NCBI GenBank assembly: GCA_963769715.1
Contig: CAVYNE010000035.1
Span: 62,001 to 126,000, forward strand
DNA from: Palsa-504 sp963769715
Lineage (GTDB): Bacteria > Actinomycetota > Actinomycetes > Streptosporangiales > Streptosporangiaceae
Reading direction: 5' to 3'
DNA: 64,000 bases
The first letter of the stretch is position 1, and each line of letters opens with the position of its first letter. Under the pieces are notes generated by a model. That model saw only the letters and a program-made list of their open reading frames with translations, made no database searches and was not told the origin of the DNA. Made by a program: the position numbers and the translations under genes. This document shows, piece after piece, positions 1-8,010 of the stretch.

Positions 1-994
1 TGCCGGCTTCCACGGCGTCGCGGTCGATAGCGGCCAGCTCGTCCTCGGTGAAATCGCTACGGCCAGCCGCGGCGAGGTTCTCTTCGAGCTGTGTGACGCT
101 GCTGGCGCCGATGAGCACCGAGGTCACCCGCGGATCCCGCAGCGCCCAGGACAGCGCGAGCTGGGCCAGCTTCTGGCCCCGGGACGCGGCGATCTCGGCC
201 AGCGCCCGGACATGCACCAGGGTCCGTTCGGAAATCTGGTCGGCCGACAGCGAGCCGTCCTGGGCGGCCCGCGAGCCCGCCGGCACGCCGTCCAGGTACT
301 TGCCGGTCAGTACGCCCTGGGCCAGCGGCGAGAAAGCGATGCAGCCCACGCCCTCGCGGCCGAGCACGTCGAGCAGCCCACCCTCGATCCAGCGGTTCAG
401 CATCGAGTACGACGGCTGGTGGATCAGCAGCGGCGTGCCCATCCTCCGCAGGATGGAGATCGCGTCCATGGTCCGTTCGGCCGAATAGGAGGAGATGCCG
501 ACGTACAGGGCCTTGCCCGACTGGACCGCGGTGTGCAGCGCGCCCATCGTCTCCTCGAGCGGGGTGTCCGGGTCGAAGCGGTGCGAGTAGAAGATGTCGA
601 CATAGTCCAGGCCCATCCGGCCCAGCGACTGGTCCAGGCTGGCCAGCAGGTACTTGCGCGAGCCATGGTCGCCGTAGGGGCCCGGCCACATGTCATAGCC
701 GGCCTTGGTGGAGATGATCAGCTCGTCGCGGTAAGGGCGCAGGTCCTCCCGCATGATCCGGCCGAAGTTGATTTCGGCCGAACCGTATGGCGGTCCGTAG
801 TTGTTGGCCAGGTCGAAGTGCGTGACCCCGAGGTCGAGCGCGCGGCGCAGGATGGCCCGCTGATCGTCGATCGGCTTGACGTCACCGAAGTTCTGCCACA
901 GCCCGAGCGACACCTCGGGCAGCATGATCCCGCTGCGCCCGCAGCGGCGGTAGGGAAGTTTGCTATAACGGTCACCCGCAGCGACATAGGGCAT
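1..994 (-). CDS. Aldo/keto reductase, YghZ-like (partial, C-terminus off window)
   Basis: NAD(P)H-dependent carbonyl reductase whose C-terminal end lies beyond the left edge. I read it from the ATG complementary to 992-994; the protein opens MPYVAAGDRYSKLPYRRCG. All four catalytic residues of the (beta/alpha)8 family are visible: Asp and Tyr in FDLANNYGPP, Lys in STKAGYD and His in YSHRFDP. The pattern LGLWQNFG followed by GLDYVDIF resembles the YghZ / L-glyceraldehyde-3-phosphate reductase branch, which is related to potassium-channel beta subunits. The true substrate is unknown. It is transcribed away from the hydrolase gene at 1085, with about 90 bases between them. The family call is firm; the sub-family is an inference from motif spacing. 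Confidence 0.88.
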   Translation of the reverse strand, partial: MPYVAAGDRYSKLPYRRCGRSGIMLPEVSLGLWQNFGDVKPIDDQRAILRRALDLGVTHFDLANNYGPPYGSAEINFGRIMREDLRPYRDELIISTKAGYDMWPGPYGDHGSRKYLLASLDQSLGRMGLDYVDIFYSHRFDPDTPLEETMGALHTAVQSGKALYVGISSYSAERTMDAISILRRMGTPLLIHQPSYSMLNRWIEGGLLDVLGREGVGCIAFSPLAQGVLTGKYLDGVPAGSRAAQDGSLSADQISERTLVHVRALAEIAASRGQKLAQLALSWALRDPRVTSVLIGASSVTQLEENLAAAGRSDFTEDELAAIDRDAVEAG

Positions 995-1084
995 GGCGGA
1001 ATTCTTTCACTACCGGCGGGCCCTGCACCGGCTGGCCCGTGAAATCATGTTGCGGGCTGTATACGACGCGAGAGAGGACGGGCG

Positions 1085-1873
1085 ATGTACGACGCGATGC
1101 TGGCCGAGAGCGTCACCATTACCGGGTACAACGGCGACGAGATCGAGGCGTACTCGGCCCGGGCGCTCCAGGAAGGACCAGTCGGCGGCGTGGTGGTCAT
1201 CCATCACCTGCCCGGCTATGACCGGCAGACCAAGGAATTCACCCGGACGTTCGCGGCTGGCGGTCTCAACGCGGTGATGCCGAACCTCTATTACCGCGAG
1301 GCGCCGGGGGCGGACCCGGACGACGCGGTGGCGGCGGCGCGGGCGGCGGGCGCGATCCCCATCCCGGACGAGCGGATCGTGGGCGACGTCGCGGGCGCGG
1401 CGGCCTACCTGCGCGGGCTGAGCAACTCTAACGGCAAGGTCGCCGTGATCGGGCACTGCTCGGGCGGCCGGCAGGCGTTCCTGGCCGCGGTCAGCTTGCC
1501 GCTCGACGCGGCCGTGGACTGCTACGGCGGCTTCGTGGTCGGGACCCCGCCCGAGGGCCATCCGCTGCACGGCGTGCCGCCCCTGGTCGACCGGGCCGGG
1601 AACCTGTCCTGCCCGCTGCTGGGCCTGTTCGGCCGGGACGACGTGGCCCCGTCTCCTGAGCAGGTCGCCGAGCTCGCCCGCGCGCTCAAGGCGCACGGCA
1701 AGACCTACGAGTTCCACTCCTACGACGGCGCCGGGCACGCCTTCATGCAGGTGGACCGGCCCAGCTACCGGCCCGAGGCCGCCGTGGACGCCTGGCAGCG
1801 CATCTGGGCCTTCTTCGGCCGTTACCTGTTATCGTCCGTGGTTGGGAAGGAGTCGCAATGTGCACTTACCTGA
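1085..1873 (+). CDS. Dienelactone hydrolase family protein
   Basis: Cytosolic alpha/beta hydrolase of the dienelactone hydrolase family, 262 residues, close to the usual 230-260. The Cys nucleophile sits in GHCSGG (about residue 121), the acid is in LFGRDD (about 180) and the His in GAGHAF (about 219), so the Cys-Asp-His triad is complete. Family members open cyclic enol-lactones in aromatic degradation, but many actinobacterial copies act on unknown esters, and nothing nearby fixes the substrate. The ATG at 1085 follows a GAGAGGA-type ribosome site. Its last 16 bases overlap the next gene, which suggests translational coupling with the small DUF6295-like protein. Confidence 0.88.
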   Translation: MYDAMLAESVTITGYNGDEIEAYSARALQEGPVGGVVVIHHLPGYDRQTKEFTRTFAAGGLNAVMPNLYYREAPGADPDDAVAAARAAGAIPIPDERIVGDVAGAAAYLRGLSNSNGKVAVIGHCSGGRQAFLAAVSLPLDAAVDCYGGFVVGTPPEGHPLHGVPPLVDRAGNLSCPLLGLFGRDDVAPSPEQVAELARALKAHGKTYEFHSYDGAGHAFMQVDRPSYRPEAAVDAWQRIWAFFGRYLLSSVVGKESQCALT

Positions 1874-2121
1874 CGGAGAAGGTCTCGATCAGCGGCAGCG
1901 GCAAGGGACCATCGGGTTGGTTCCGGCTGACCGACGCTAGCGTGTACTTCGACCACCCAGTGCACGCGCAGGCGGAGCACACCCTCAATATCGACTTCCT
2001 CGACCCAGGGGCCGGCCCCTCGGCGCGGGTCGCGGTCGAGCTCACCGCGGAATCGGCCCGGGCCCTGGCCAAGGCGATCCAGGCCACCCTGGATTCGGCA
2101 CCTCCCGGCCTGGTCACCTAA
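1858..2121 (+). CDS. DUF6295-like small protein
   Basis: An 87-residue soluble protein starting MCTYLTEKVSISGSGKG. From memory it matches the small actinobacterial family DUF6295, whose members carry the same opening, a WF(R/K)LT segment, a DHPVHAQAEHTLNIDF core and a helical tail rich in Ala. The function is unknown. The start ATG has a strong GGAAGGAG site seven bases upstream that lies inside the end of the hydrolase gene, and the two reading frames overlap by 16 bases, so they are almost certainly co-translated. No membrane segment or signal peptide is seen. DUF6295 genes beside dienelactone hydrolases may form a functional pair; that is only a suggestion from the coupling. Confidence 0.8.
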   Translation: MCTYLTEKVSISGSGKGPSGWFRLTDASVYFDHPVHAQAEHTLNIDFLDPGAGPSARVAVELTAESARALAKAIQATLDSAPPGLVT

Positions 2122-2243
2122 TTCCGAAGTCGCCCCACCCTGCAGTGCTGGCCCCCGGGAAGCCCCGGGAATGTCAGTGCCTCGTGCCACTATGCATCTA
2201 GGGCCCCCGCGCAGGGTGGCACACCGGATGGAGGCGGCAGGGA

Positions 2244-3530
2244 ATGCGGTTCATTGTCGAGCGGGACGCGCTGGCTGAAGCGGTCGCCTGGGTCGCGCGC
2301 TCGCTGCCATCGCGCCCCGTGCTTCCCATCTTGTCGGGGCTGCTACTCGAGGCCTCCTCAGACGGCCTGACCCTCTCCTGCTTCGACTATGAGGTGTCGG
2401 CCCGGATCCAGGTGGACGCCGAGGTCACCGAGGCGGGCGCCGCGCTCGTCCCCGGGCGCCTGCTGGCCGAGATCACCCGGAGCCTGCCGCCACTCCCGGT
2501 CGAGGTAGATTACGAGAAGGACGACGTCACCGTGACCTGCGGCCCGGCGTCCTTCACCCTGGTGACCCTGCCGGTCAAGGAGTATCCGCGGTTGCCTGAG
2601 CTGCCCCGGCTGGCGGGGACCGTCGACGGCGGTGTGCTCGCCACGGCGATCGGCCAGGTCGCGCCCGCGGCCAGCCGCGATGACACGCTGCCGGTCATCA
2701 CCGGCGTGAACCTCGAGATTGACGGCGACACCATCAGGCTGGTGGCGACCGACAGGTACCGGCTCGCCATCCGCGAGTTCGGCTGGAATCCCGCCCACCC
2801 GGACTCCCGCGGCACGCTGCTCGTACCGGCCAAGACGCTGTCCGACGCGGCGCGGATGATGACGCCGGGCCTTCCCGTCCGGGTCATGATGCGCGGCGAG
2901 CCAGGCGGGGGAAGTACCGGCGCGAACTCGGGGGACTCGCTGCGCGCGGGCGACGCGATGATCGGGTTCGAGTCGGGCGGGCGGCGGCTGACCACCCGCC
3001 TGATCGCCGGGGAGTACATCAAGTACATGTCCAGGTTCCCGGAGGATTTCGGCAGCCGCGGGGACATGCCGGCCGTCCCGCTCGCCGAGGCGGTCAAGCG
3101 GGTGGCGCTGGTCGCGGAGCGAGGCAGCTCGGTGCGGCTGTCGTTCGGGTACGGCAGGGTCACCATCGAGGCGGGCACCGAGGGGCAGGCGCGGGCACGG
3201 GAGACGGTCGCCGCCGACTTCTCCGGGGAAGAGACCGCGATCGCGTTCAGCCCGCACTACCTGATGGACGGCCTCGGCGCCGCCCTGATCGCGGCCACCG
3301 GCGGATCGCCGGCCGCCGACAAGCCGGAGAACACCGAGAAGGCCCAGAACACCGAGAAGGCCCAGAACTCAGAAAGGGCAGGGTCCATCCCCGACGAGGC
3401 ACGGATCCGCCTGCAGTTCACCAGCCCGACCAAGCCCGCCCTGATCACCGGCAGCGCCGGGCCCGGTGACGAATCCGCCCCGGACTACCGCTACCTGGTC
3501 GTCCCGCTGCGTGCCCTGGCCAGCGACTGA
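2244..3530 (+). CDS. dnaN: DNA polymerase III beta subunit (sliding clamp) paralogue
   Basis: A three-domain beta-clamp protein of 428 residues, longer than the usual 365-380. Clamp landmarks are clear: an N-terminal RPVLPILSG block, then LPVITGVNLEI and ATDRYRLAIREF in domain 2, and a C-terminal YRYLVVPLRA that corresponds to YRYLLMPVR in canonical clamps. The extra length comes from two hydrophilic inserts, a Gly-rich one near residue 220 and a tandem-repeat one near 355-385. There is no dnaA, recF or gyrB beside it, so this is probably a second clamp rather than the replicative dnaN. Start: ATG at 2244 after a GGCAGGGA site. It converges with the DUF1707 gene on the other strand. The role may be repair or translesion synthesis; this is inference. 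Confidence 0.85.
   Translation: MRFIVERDALAEAVAWVARSLPSRPVLPILSGLLLEASSDGLTLSCFDYEVSARIQVDAEVTEAGAALVPGRLLAEITRSLPPLPVEVDYEKDDVTVTCGPASFTLVTLPVKEYPRLPELPRLAGTVDGGVLATAIGQVAPAASRDDTLPVITGVNLEIDGDTIRLVATDRYRLAIREFGWNPAHPDSRGTLLVPAKTLSDAARMMTPGLPVRVMMRGEPGGGSTGANSGDSLRAGDAMIGFESGGRRLTTRLIAGEYIKYMSRFPEDFGSRGDMPAVPLAEAVKRVALVAERGSSVRLSFGYGRVTIEAGTEGQARARETVAADFSGEETAIAFSPHYLMDGLGAALIAATGGSPAADKPENTEKAQNTEKAQNSERAGSIPDEARIRLQFTSPTKPALITGSAGPGDESAPDYRYLVVPLRALASD
3330..3383 (+). repeat. In-frame 18-nt tandem repeat in the dnaN paralogue
   Basis: Two identical 18-base units (3330-3347 and 3348-3365) beginning AACACCGAGAAGG are followed by a decayed third unit. They encode NTEKAQ, NTEKAQ and NSERAG, inside a flexible insert in the third clamp domain. 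The unit length keeps the reading frame. Confidence 0.9.
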
Positions 3531-3534
3531 TCGG

Positions 3535-4002
3535 CTAAGGGGGACCCCCACCGGGGTAGTAGTGCGGGTACTGCGCGGGGAAGTAGGAGTGCCGGGACAT
3601 CCAGGCCATGATCAGTATCCAGGTGGCCAGCGCGAACAGGAGCATCGCGAAGACGAGGAACCGGCCTGCGTCCGGCGCCGGGACCGGCGCTGCAGGCTCT
3701 GCGCGGGTGACCTTGGGCGGCCGGGGGAGATCGGCCACCAGGCGGTCGATCTGGCGCTGGGTCTTGGCGATGAGGGCCGCGTCGATCCGCTCGGTCAGCT
3801 CGTCGAAGGTCAGCCGGCCCGCGACGAAATGCTCGCGCAACTGGGTCATGGCACCGTCGCGCTCCGCGTCGCCGATCCGCAGGTCGTAGTCGTACCTGGT
3901 GCGGTCGGGCACGTGCCAGCCCGGTACTAGTTCTTCGCGTGGCGGCACCGCGTCAGGGTCCTCGTCTATCATTCCGGTTCGGACGTCATATCGCCTTGTC
4001 AT
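3535..4002 (-). CDS. DUF1707 domain membrane protein
   Basis: A 155-residue protein with a DUF1707 domain at about residues 40-95 (RIGDAERDGAMTQLREHF, then GRLTFDELTERIDAAL and AKTQRQIDRLVADLP), a proline-rich linker and one transmembrane helix near 115-135 (FLVFAMLLFALATWILIMAW). The C-terminus is a short Tyr/Pro/Gly tail. DUF1707 is an actinobacterial domain resembling SHOCT modules; its role is unknown but it often sits at the N-terminus of membrane proteins. The GTG/ATG choice is uncertain: ATG at 4002 gives 155 residues, and MIDEDPD ten residues in is an alternative. It is the first of two adjacent DUF1707 genes on this strand and of four in the window. Confidence 0.82.
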   Translation of the reverse strand: MTRRYDVRTGMIDEDPDAVPPREELVPGWHVPDRTRYDYDLRIGDAERDGAMTQLREHFVAGRLTFDELTERIDAALIAKTQRQIDRLVADLPRPPKVTRAEPAAPVPAPDAGRFLVFAMLLFALATWILIMAWMSRHSYFPAQYPHYYPGGGPP

Positions 4003-4091
4003 CGGCTCCCAGAATTCGCCAGGCTGGCTGCCTCACACTCCAACGATAAGTCGAGCCGGCCCGGCGCGGAACCCGCAGGTGGCGATAATCA

Positions 4092-4622
4092 CTATCGGCG
4101 ACGTCCGCGGGGTCCCCTGGGACCCCGCGGCCCGCCGTAGCGACGCCGCCTGCTGAGCCCGAACAACCGCCTGACCAGCGCCATTGCCGCGAGGAACAGG
4201 ACAATCGCCAGCGGCCTGTCGCCACCACCGAGCCCGAAGAGAAAGACGCTGCCGAGGATGACGAAGAACCAGATCAGGCCCATCAGCGGCGCGAAGGCAT
4301 TTCCCATTCCGCGCGGTCGCTGGTTGCCTCCCCAGCCGCCGTCGCCGTAGTCCTGCCCCGGCCTGGGGGCCATCGGACCCGGCCAGGCCGGTCCCTGCCA
4401 CGCGGTGCCCCCGTACGGCATGCCGGAGACCGGCTGCGGAGCCTGCGGGAGGTCGCGCATCACGGTGTTCAGGTCAGCCTTGGTCTTAGCCGCGAACGTC
4501 TGGTCCAGGCGCTCGTTCAGTTCCTCGAGTGTCAGCCGCCCGTCGGCATAGTGCTCACGCAGCTGAGTTGCAACCGCGTCACGATCAGCATCCCCGACAC
4601 GCACGTTGAATCCCGTAGCCAT
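4092..4622 (-). CDS. DUF1707 domain membrane protein
   Basis: A 176-residue protein with an N-terminal DUF1707 domain (VGDADRDAVATQLREHYADG, GRLTLEELNERLDQTF, KTKADLNTVMRDLP), a Gly/Pro/Trp-rich linker, two hydrophobic helices (MGLIWFFVILGSVFLFGL and LAIVLFLAAMALVRRLF) and an Arg/Gly/Pro-rich cytoplasmic tail. I chose the ATG complementary to 4620-4622 because a clear GGAGG site lies six bases upstream; the open frame continues further upstream, but that part has no family resemblance. It follows the neighbouring DUF1707 gene head to tail by about 90 bases and may be a tandem duplicate that diverged strongly outside the domain. Function unknown. Confidence 0.8.
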   Translation of the reverse strand: MATGFNVRVGDADRDAVATQLREHYADGRLTLEELNERLDQTFAAKTKADLNTVMRDLPQAPQPVSGMPYGGTAWQGPAWPGPMAPRPGQDYGDGGWGGNQRPRGMGNAFAPLMGLIWFFVILGSVFLFGLGGGDRPLAIVLFLAAMALVRRLFGLSRRRRYGGPRGPRGPRGRRR

Positions 4623-4923
4623 CGTGCCCTCCGTAGCAAGAACGGGGAATCCCAAGTAATTAGCACGATATATCGCGAGACATCGGACGGCAAGTTGAGT
4701 CGGCGTACACGTATCAACGAAGCCGGAACGGCCTCCGACTAGATGCTGCTTCACCGGGGCGAGCGGCAGGGGGGAGACCATGATGCGCCAGTCACTCCAG
4801 CAGGTATGGCCGGAACGCGCCCGCGGGGGGCTGGGGCCCGCCGCAACTGGGGGGATAGCCCCGCTGAAGTCGGGCGTTACCACCATCGGAACGCGTTCGG
4901 CCCCCGCGTACGGTGGACGAGCT
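4623..4923. other. Gene-free interval with small palindrome
   Basis: About 300 bases between the minus-strand DUF1707 gene and a small plus-strand reading frame. The AT-rich stretch near 4656-4680 contains the perfect palindrome CGATATATCG (4666-4675), about 45 bases upstream of the DUF1707 start, which would suit a promoter or operator. The rest is G+C-rich and shows no convincing reading frame. Confidence 0.4.
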
Positions 4924-5184
4924 ATGGAGGTCCTCGTGTGGCGCCAGCGGGCGCCGCGAGCGACGTTCCGGCAGCGTGTCGCCGCCTGGCGAGCGCGCAA
5001 CTGGCGCCGCGCCGTGCTGGCCTGGTTCGTGCTGTCCCTGATCATCATGGCCGTCGCGGCCGAACCCAGGACGGACTTCCCCAAGGCACAGGCCCGTTCG
5101 GTGCCTGCCGTGCGGATGGTCCTGCGCGTGGCGGGCGGGCTCACTGCGGCCGGCGTTCCCGTGCTGCTCATCGTCCTTCCGTGA
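4924..5184 (+). CDS. Small hypothetical membrane protein
   Basis: A possible 86-residue protein starting at ATG 4924 (MEVLVWRQRAPRATFRQR). It has a basic N-terminus rich in Arg and Trp, then two hydrophobic helices, AVLAWFVLSLIIMAVAA at about 39-55 and LRVAGGLTAAGVPVLLIVL near the end. I do not recognise a family. The longer frame back to 4780 adds residues with no clear character, so I start at the ATG that directly precedes the basic segment. Support is limited to the topology and to an otherwise empty interval. Confidence 0.4.
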   Translation: MEVLVWRQRAPRATFRQRVAAWRARNWRRAVLAWFVLSLIIMAVAAEPRTDFPKAQARSVPAVRMVLRVAGGLTAAGVPVLLIVLP

Positions 5185-5392
5185 GGCCAGGCCGCGGGCA
5201 GGTCACTGCTGGTGGCCGCCGCCGCGGCAGTCGCCGCCGGCTAACACGCGCCGGTGCCGCGGTGGCTCGCATCCCGCTCACTGATCGGACGGTTATCGGT
5301 GTGCCCGGCCGGACCCGTCTTCACGGTTACCGCCTTTGGAAGCGGCCTGTCTGCGGGGTCCGGCCGGGCTACTGCACTATGGATGGTCGGGG

Positions 5393-5785
5393 TCAGTTCG
5401 CCGGGCTGTTCTGGTAGGCGGCGACGTACCACTGCTCGTTCCGTTTGGTGAGAACCCAGGTGGCTCGAACCAGGTGTTCGGCGGGAAGTTCGGTCTGGCC
5501 GGCCATGAGAACGCCGCCTTCAGTGATGACCACGGCGGTGTCGGACCCGAGGAACCGGACGCTTTGCGGCTCGTCGAGGACGCGGGATCCCTTGAGAGGC
5601 CCGGCGAACCCGGCGGCCATGGTGGTCCGGATGTCGTCGTTGTTCTTTTTGTGGATGCCCGGCTGCACCACCGTCGCGTCGTCGGTGTAGAGCTTGGCGA
5701 ATGCGTCGGCGTCGCCGTCCGCCCAGGCGTCGTAGACGGCTTGGATAACGCTCACGACGCTGTCGGTCGGACTGTTGTTTGTCAT
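5393..5785 (-). CDS. SgcJ/EcaC-type NTF2-like protein
   Basis: A 130-residue single-domain protein of the NTF2/SnoaL-like superfamily, closest in pattern to SgcJ/EcaC and DUF4440 proteins: IQAVYDAWADGDADAFAKLYTDDATVVQPG at the N-terminus and LVRATWVLTKRNEQWYVAAYQNSP at the C-terminus. These small cone-shaped folds bind hydrophobic ligands; a few are cyclases or isomerases, and most are unassigned. It is divergent from an ECF sigma gene whose own C-terminal domain is also SnoaL-like, with about 250 bases between the starts. That arrangement hints that both respond to the same small molecule, but this is inference. The ATG at 5785 is the only good start. Confidence 0.85.
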   Translation of the reverse strand: MTNNSPTDSVVSVIQAVYDAWADGDADAFAKLYTDDATVVQPGIHKKNNDDIRTTMAAGFAGPLKGSRVLDEPQSVRFLGSDTAVVITEGGVLMAGQTELPAEHLVRATWVLTKRNEQWYVAAYQNSPAN

Positions 5786-6034
5786 GATCTTTGCCTTTCG
5801 ATCCTTTTAGTACATTTCTGTCCAGTTGAGGGTCATGTCTGTGGCTGGCTCCAGGTCGAACCGCGCAGCCGAAGTGCTTGATGGACGTTCAGTGGCGATC
5901 TGGGATGGGGTCTCCCACCGGCTGGCAGGCTGACATGGGTACCTACCGGGCCGATGGCCGGGATTCATCGCTCGGACCGATGATTTCTGCCACACCGTGG
6001 AGTAGATATCTGTGTGGGACAAGGAGGAGTGGCC

Positions 6035-7054
6035 GTGACTGCCCTCAGGGACGAGTTCGAGCGCCAAGCCGATCCGTTTCGACGCGAGTTGCTCGCCCAC
6101 TGTTACCGGATGCTCGGATCGGTCGACGAGGCCGAGGATCTGGTGCAGGAGACCATGCTGCGCGCCTGGCGCTCCTACGATCGCTACGACGACCGGAGGG
6201 CCTCGCTTCGCACGTGGCTGTACCGGATCGCCACCAACGCGTGCCTGACCGCCCTGTCGGGGATGAGCCGTCGCCCCCTGCCGTCGGGGCTCGGTGCCCC
6301 TGGGGAAGATCCCGAACAGGCCCTGGTCCCGGCGTTCGATATCCCGTGGGTCCAGCCGGTGCCCGATGCGATGCTCGGCGCGGGTCCAGAGGACCCGGCG
6401 ACGACGGTCGGCATCCGCGGCAGTTTGCGTCTGGCGTTCGTCGCGGCGATCCAGTACCTGCCGGCTCGCCAGCGCGCCATCCTGATCCTGCGTGACGTGC
6501 TCGAGTTCTCTGCCGTTGAAGTTGCCAATATCCTGGCCACGACCCCCGCCGCGGTGAACAGCGGCCTGCAGCGCGCCAGGGCCCGGCTCGATGACGTCTC
6601 AGTCGCCGAGGACCGGATCGAGGAACCATCCGACCCGGCGACCCGCGCCCTCATCGACCAGTACGTCGTTGCCTTCGAGACGGCTAACGTCCCTGCGCTC
6701 ACCCGGCTGCTGACCGATCAAGTGGTACTGGAGATGCCGCCTGTTCCGCTGTGGTTCCTCGGCCGCGAGCACTACAGCCAGTTCATCGCCCGGGTCTTCC
6801 GGCTGCGAGGCCCAGACTGGCGCATGCTCCGCACCACCGCCAACGGCCAGCCGGCGGTCGGAGCGTACTTCCGGGGCGACCAGGACAGCTACGAGGCCCA
6901 CACCCTGCAAGTGTTCAGCCTCACCTCATCCGGAATCAGCCGCAACGTGGTCTTCCAGGATCCGCACCTCTTCGAGCTGTTCGATCTCCCGCCCGCCCTC
7001 GACGCCGCTTCGGTCACCGCTACACGACCGGTGCGGGCACCGTCCGGAGGCTGA
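6035..7054 (+). CDS. ECF sigma factor with C-terminal SnoaL-like domain
   Basis: An extracytoplasmic-function sigma-70 factor of about 339 residues. Region 2 is DPFRRELLAHCYRMLGSVDEAEDLVQETMLRAW with the core-binding and -10 elements; region 4 is LPARQRAILILRDVLEFSAVEVANIL followed by the AAVNSGLQRARARL recognition helix. A second half (about 205-325) is SnoaL/NTF2-like (PALTRLLTDQVVLEMPPVPLWF), as in the SigG/TIGR02960 type of ECF proteins. In that type the tail is thought to regulate the sigma factor in place of a separate anti-sigma factor. I place the start at GTG 6035 because AAGGAGGA (6021-6028) lies six bases upstream; GTG 6014 is upstream of that site. No anti-sigma gene is adjacent. 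Confidence 0.88.
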   Translation: MTALRDEFERQADPFRRELLAHCYRMLGSVDEAEDLVQETMLRAWRSYDRYDDRRASLRTWLYRIATNACLTALSGMSRRPLPSGLGAPGEDPEQALVPAFDIPWVQPVPDAMLGAGPEDPATTVGIRGSLRLAFVAAIQYLPARQRAILILRDVLEFSAVEVANILATTPAAVNSGLQRARARLDDVSVAEDRIEEPSDPATRALIDQYVVAFETANVPALTRLLTDQVVLEMPPVPLWFLGREHYSQFIARVFRLRGPDWRMLRTTANGQPAVGAYFRGDQDSYEAHTLQVFSLTSSGISRNVVFQDPHLFELFDLPPALDAASVTATRPVRAPSGG

Positions 7055-7248
7055 ATCCCGGCGCACTTCGCGGATCCGCCGCCTGGTCGCGGTGGGCGGA
7101 GCGGTCCTGGCCTACGCGCTGGTCGTCCTGCGCGCCGACCGTGATGTTCCCGGCACCGTGACGTCGCCGCAGCCAGTCGTGGCGACCGCCGTACCGGCTC
7201 GCTAAAGTCGGCTGCAAGGTAGCAACGACGCTCAAGCGGGAGGCCAGC

Positions 7249-8010
7249 ATGACGAGTTCACACGTGAGCATCGGATCCGGTGACCACCACGTGCTAGCCG
7301 TGCACGGCTGGTTCGGCTCGTCCCGCGGCTGGGGCTCGCTGCCGGAATTCCTCGACCGGTCGACCTATACCTATACCTTCATGGACCTGCGTGGCTACGG
7401 TGGCCGCAAGCTGGTCACCGGCGAATTCACCATGGAGGAGGCGGCGGCCGACGCGATCGCCCTCGCCGACGAGCTGGGCTGGGACCGGTTCTCGGTGATC
7501 GGCCACTCGATGGGCGGGAAGGTGGCCCACCAGGTGCTCCTGCAGGCCCCGGACCGGGTGGACAAGCTGATCGGCCTCAACCCGGTGCCGGCCACCGAGG
7601 TGCCCATGGACGCCCAAGGGTGGGAGCTGTTCTCCGGCGCGGCCACCAACGCCGGGAACCGGGCGGCGATCATCGACTTCACCACCGGCAGCAAGCTGAC
7701 CACCACCTTCATCCAGCAGGTGGTGCGGCACTCGATGGAGAACTCGACGGTGGAAGCATTCGCCGCGTACCTGAATGCTTGGGCCAAGTCTGATTTCTCC
7801 GGTAAGGTCCAGCCGGATACCAGCACGCCGGTCAAGGTGATCGTGGGCGTGAACGACCCGGCCCTGTCCGCCGATGTGATGGAGCAGACGTGGCTGGTCT
7901 TCTTCCCCGAGGCCGAGATGACCATCCTCCCCGACGCCGGGCATTACCCGATGTTCGAGTCACCGGTATCGCTCGCGACCTCCATCGAGGAGTTCCTGGG
8001 GCGGCCATGA
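7249..8010 (+). CDS. Alpha/beta hydrolase
   Basis: A 253-residue alpha/beta-fold hydrolase. The oxyanion motif HGWFGSSRGW is near residue 22, the Ser nucleophile is in GHSMGG (about 86), the acid in VGVNDPA (about 203) and the His in DAGHYPMF (about 231), giving a complete Ser-Asp-His triad. It belongs to the broad haloalkane-dehalogenase/esterase-like group and the substrate cannot be read from sequence. The stop overlaps the ATG of the P450 gene in an ATGA junction, so the two are co-translated. They could act in sequence on one compound, for example ester cleavage and hydroxylation, but no other pathway gene is present. Confidence 0.88.
   Translation: MTSSHVSIGSGDHHVLAVHGWFGSSRGWGSLPEFLDRSTYTYTFMDLRGYGGRKLVTGEFTMEEAAADAIALADELGWDRFSVIGHSMGGKVAHQVLLQAPDRVDKLIGLNPVPATEVPMDAQGWELFSGAATNAGNRAAIIDFTTGSKLTTTFIQQVVRHSMENSTVEAFAAYLNAWAKSDFSGKVQPDTSTPVKVIVGVNDPALSADVMEQTWLVFFPEAEMTILPDAGHYPMFESPVSLATSIEEFLGRP

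Noticed and set aside
4622..5171. N-terminal extension of the second DUF1707 protein (frame open to 5171)
   Set aside because: A clear ribosome site precedes ATG 4622 and the extension has no resemblance to any protein; homologues begin with the DUF1707 domain.
7053..7205. Short open frame after the sigma gene with a hydrophobic segment (LVAVGGAVLAYALVVL) ending at TAA 7203
   Set aside because: It looks like a small membrane peptide or gene remnant, but no start codon or ribosome site precedes the helix and no family is recognised.
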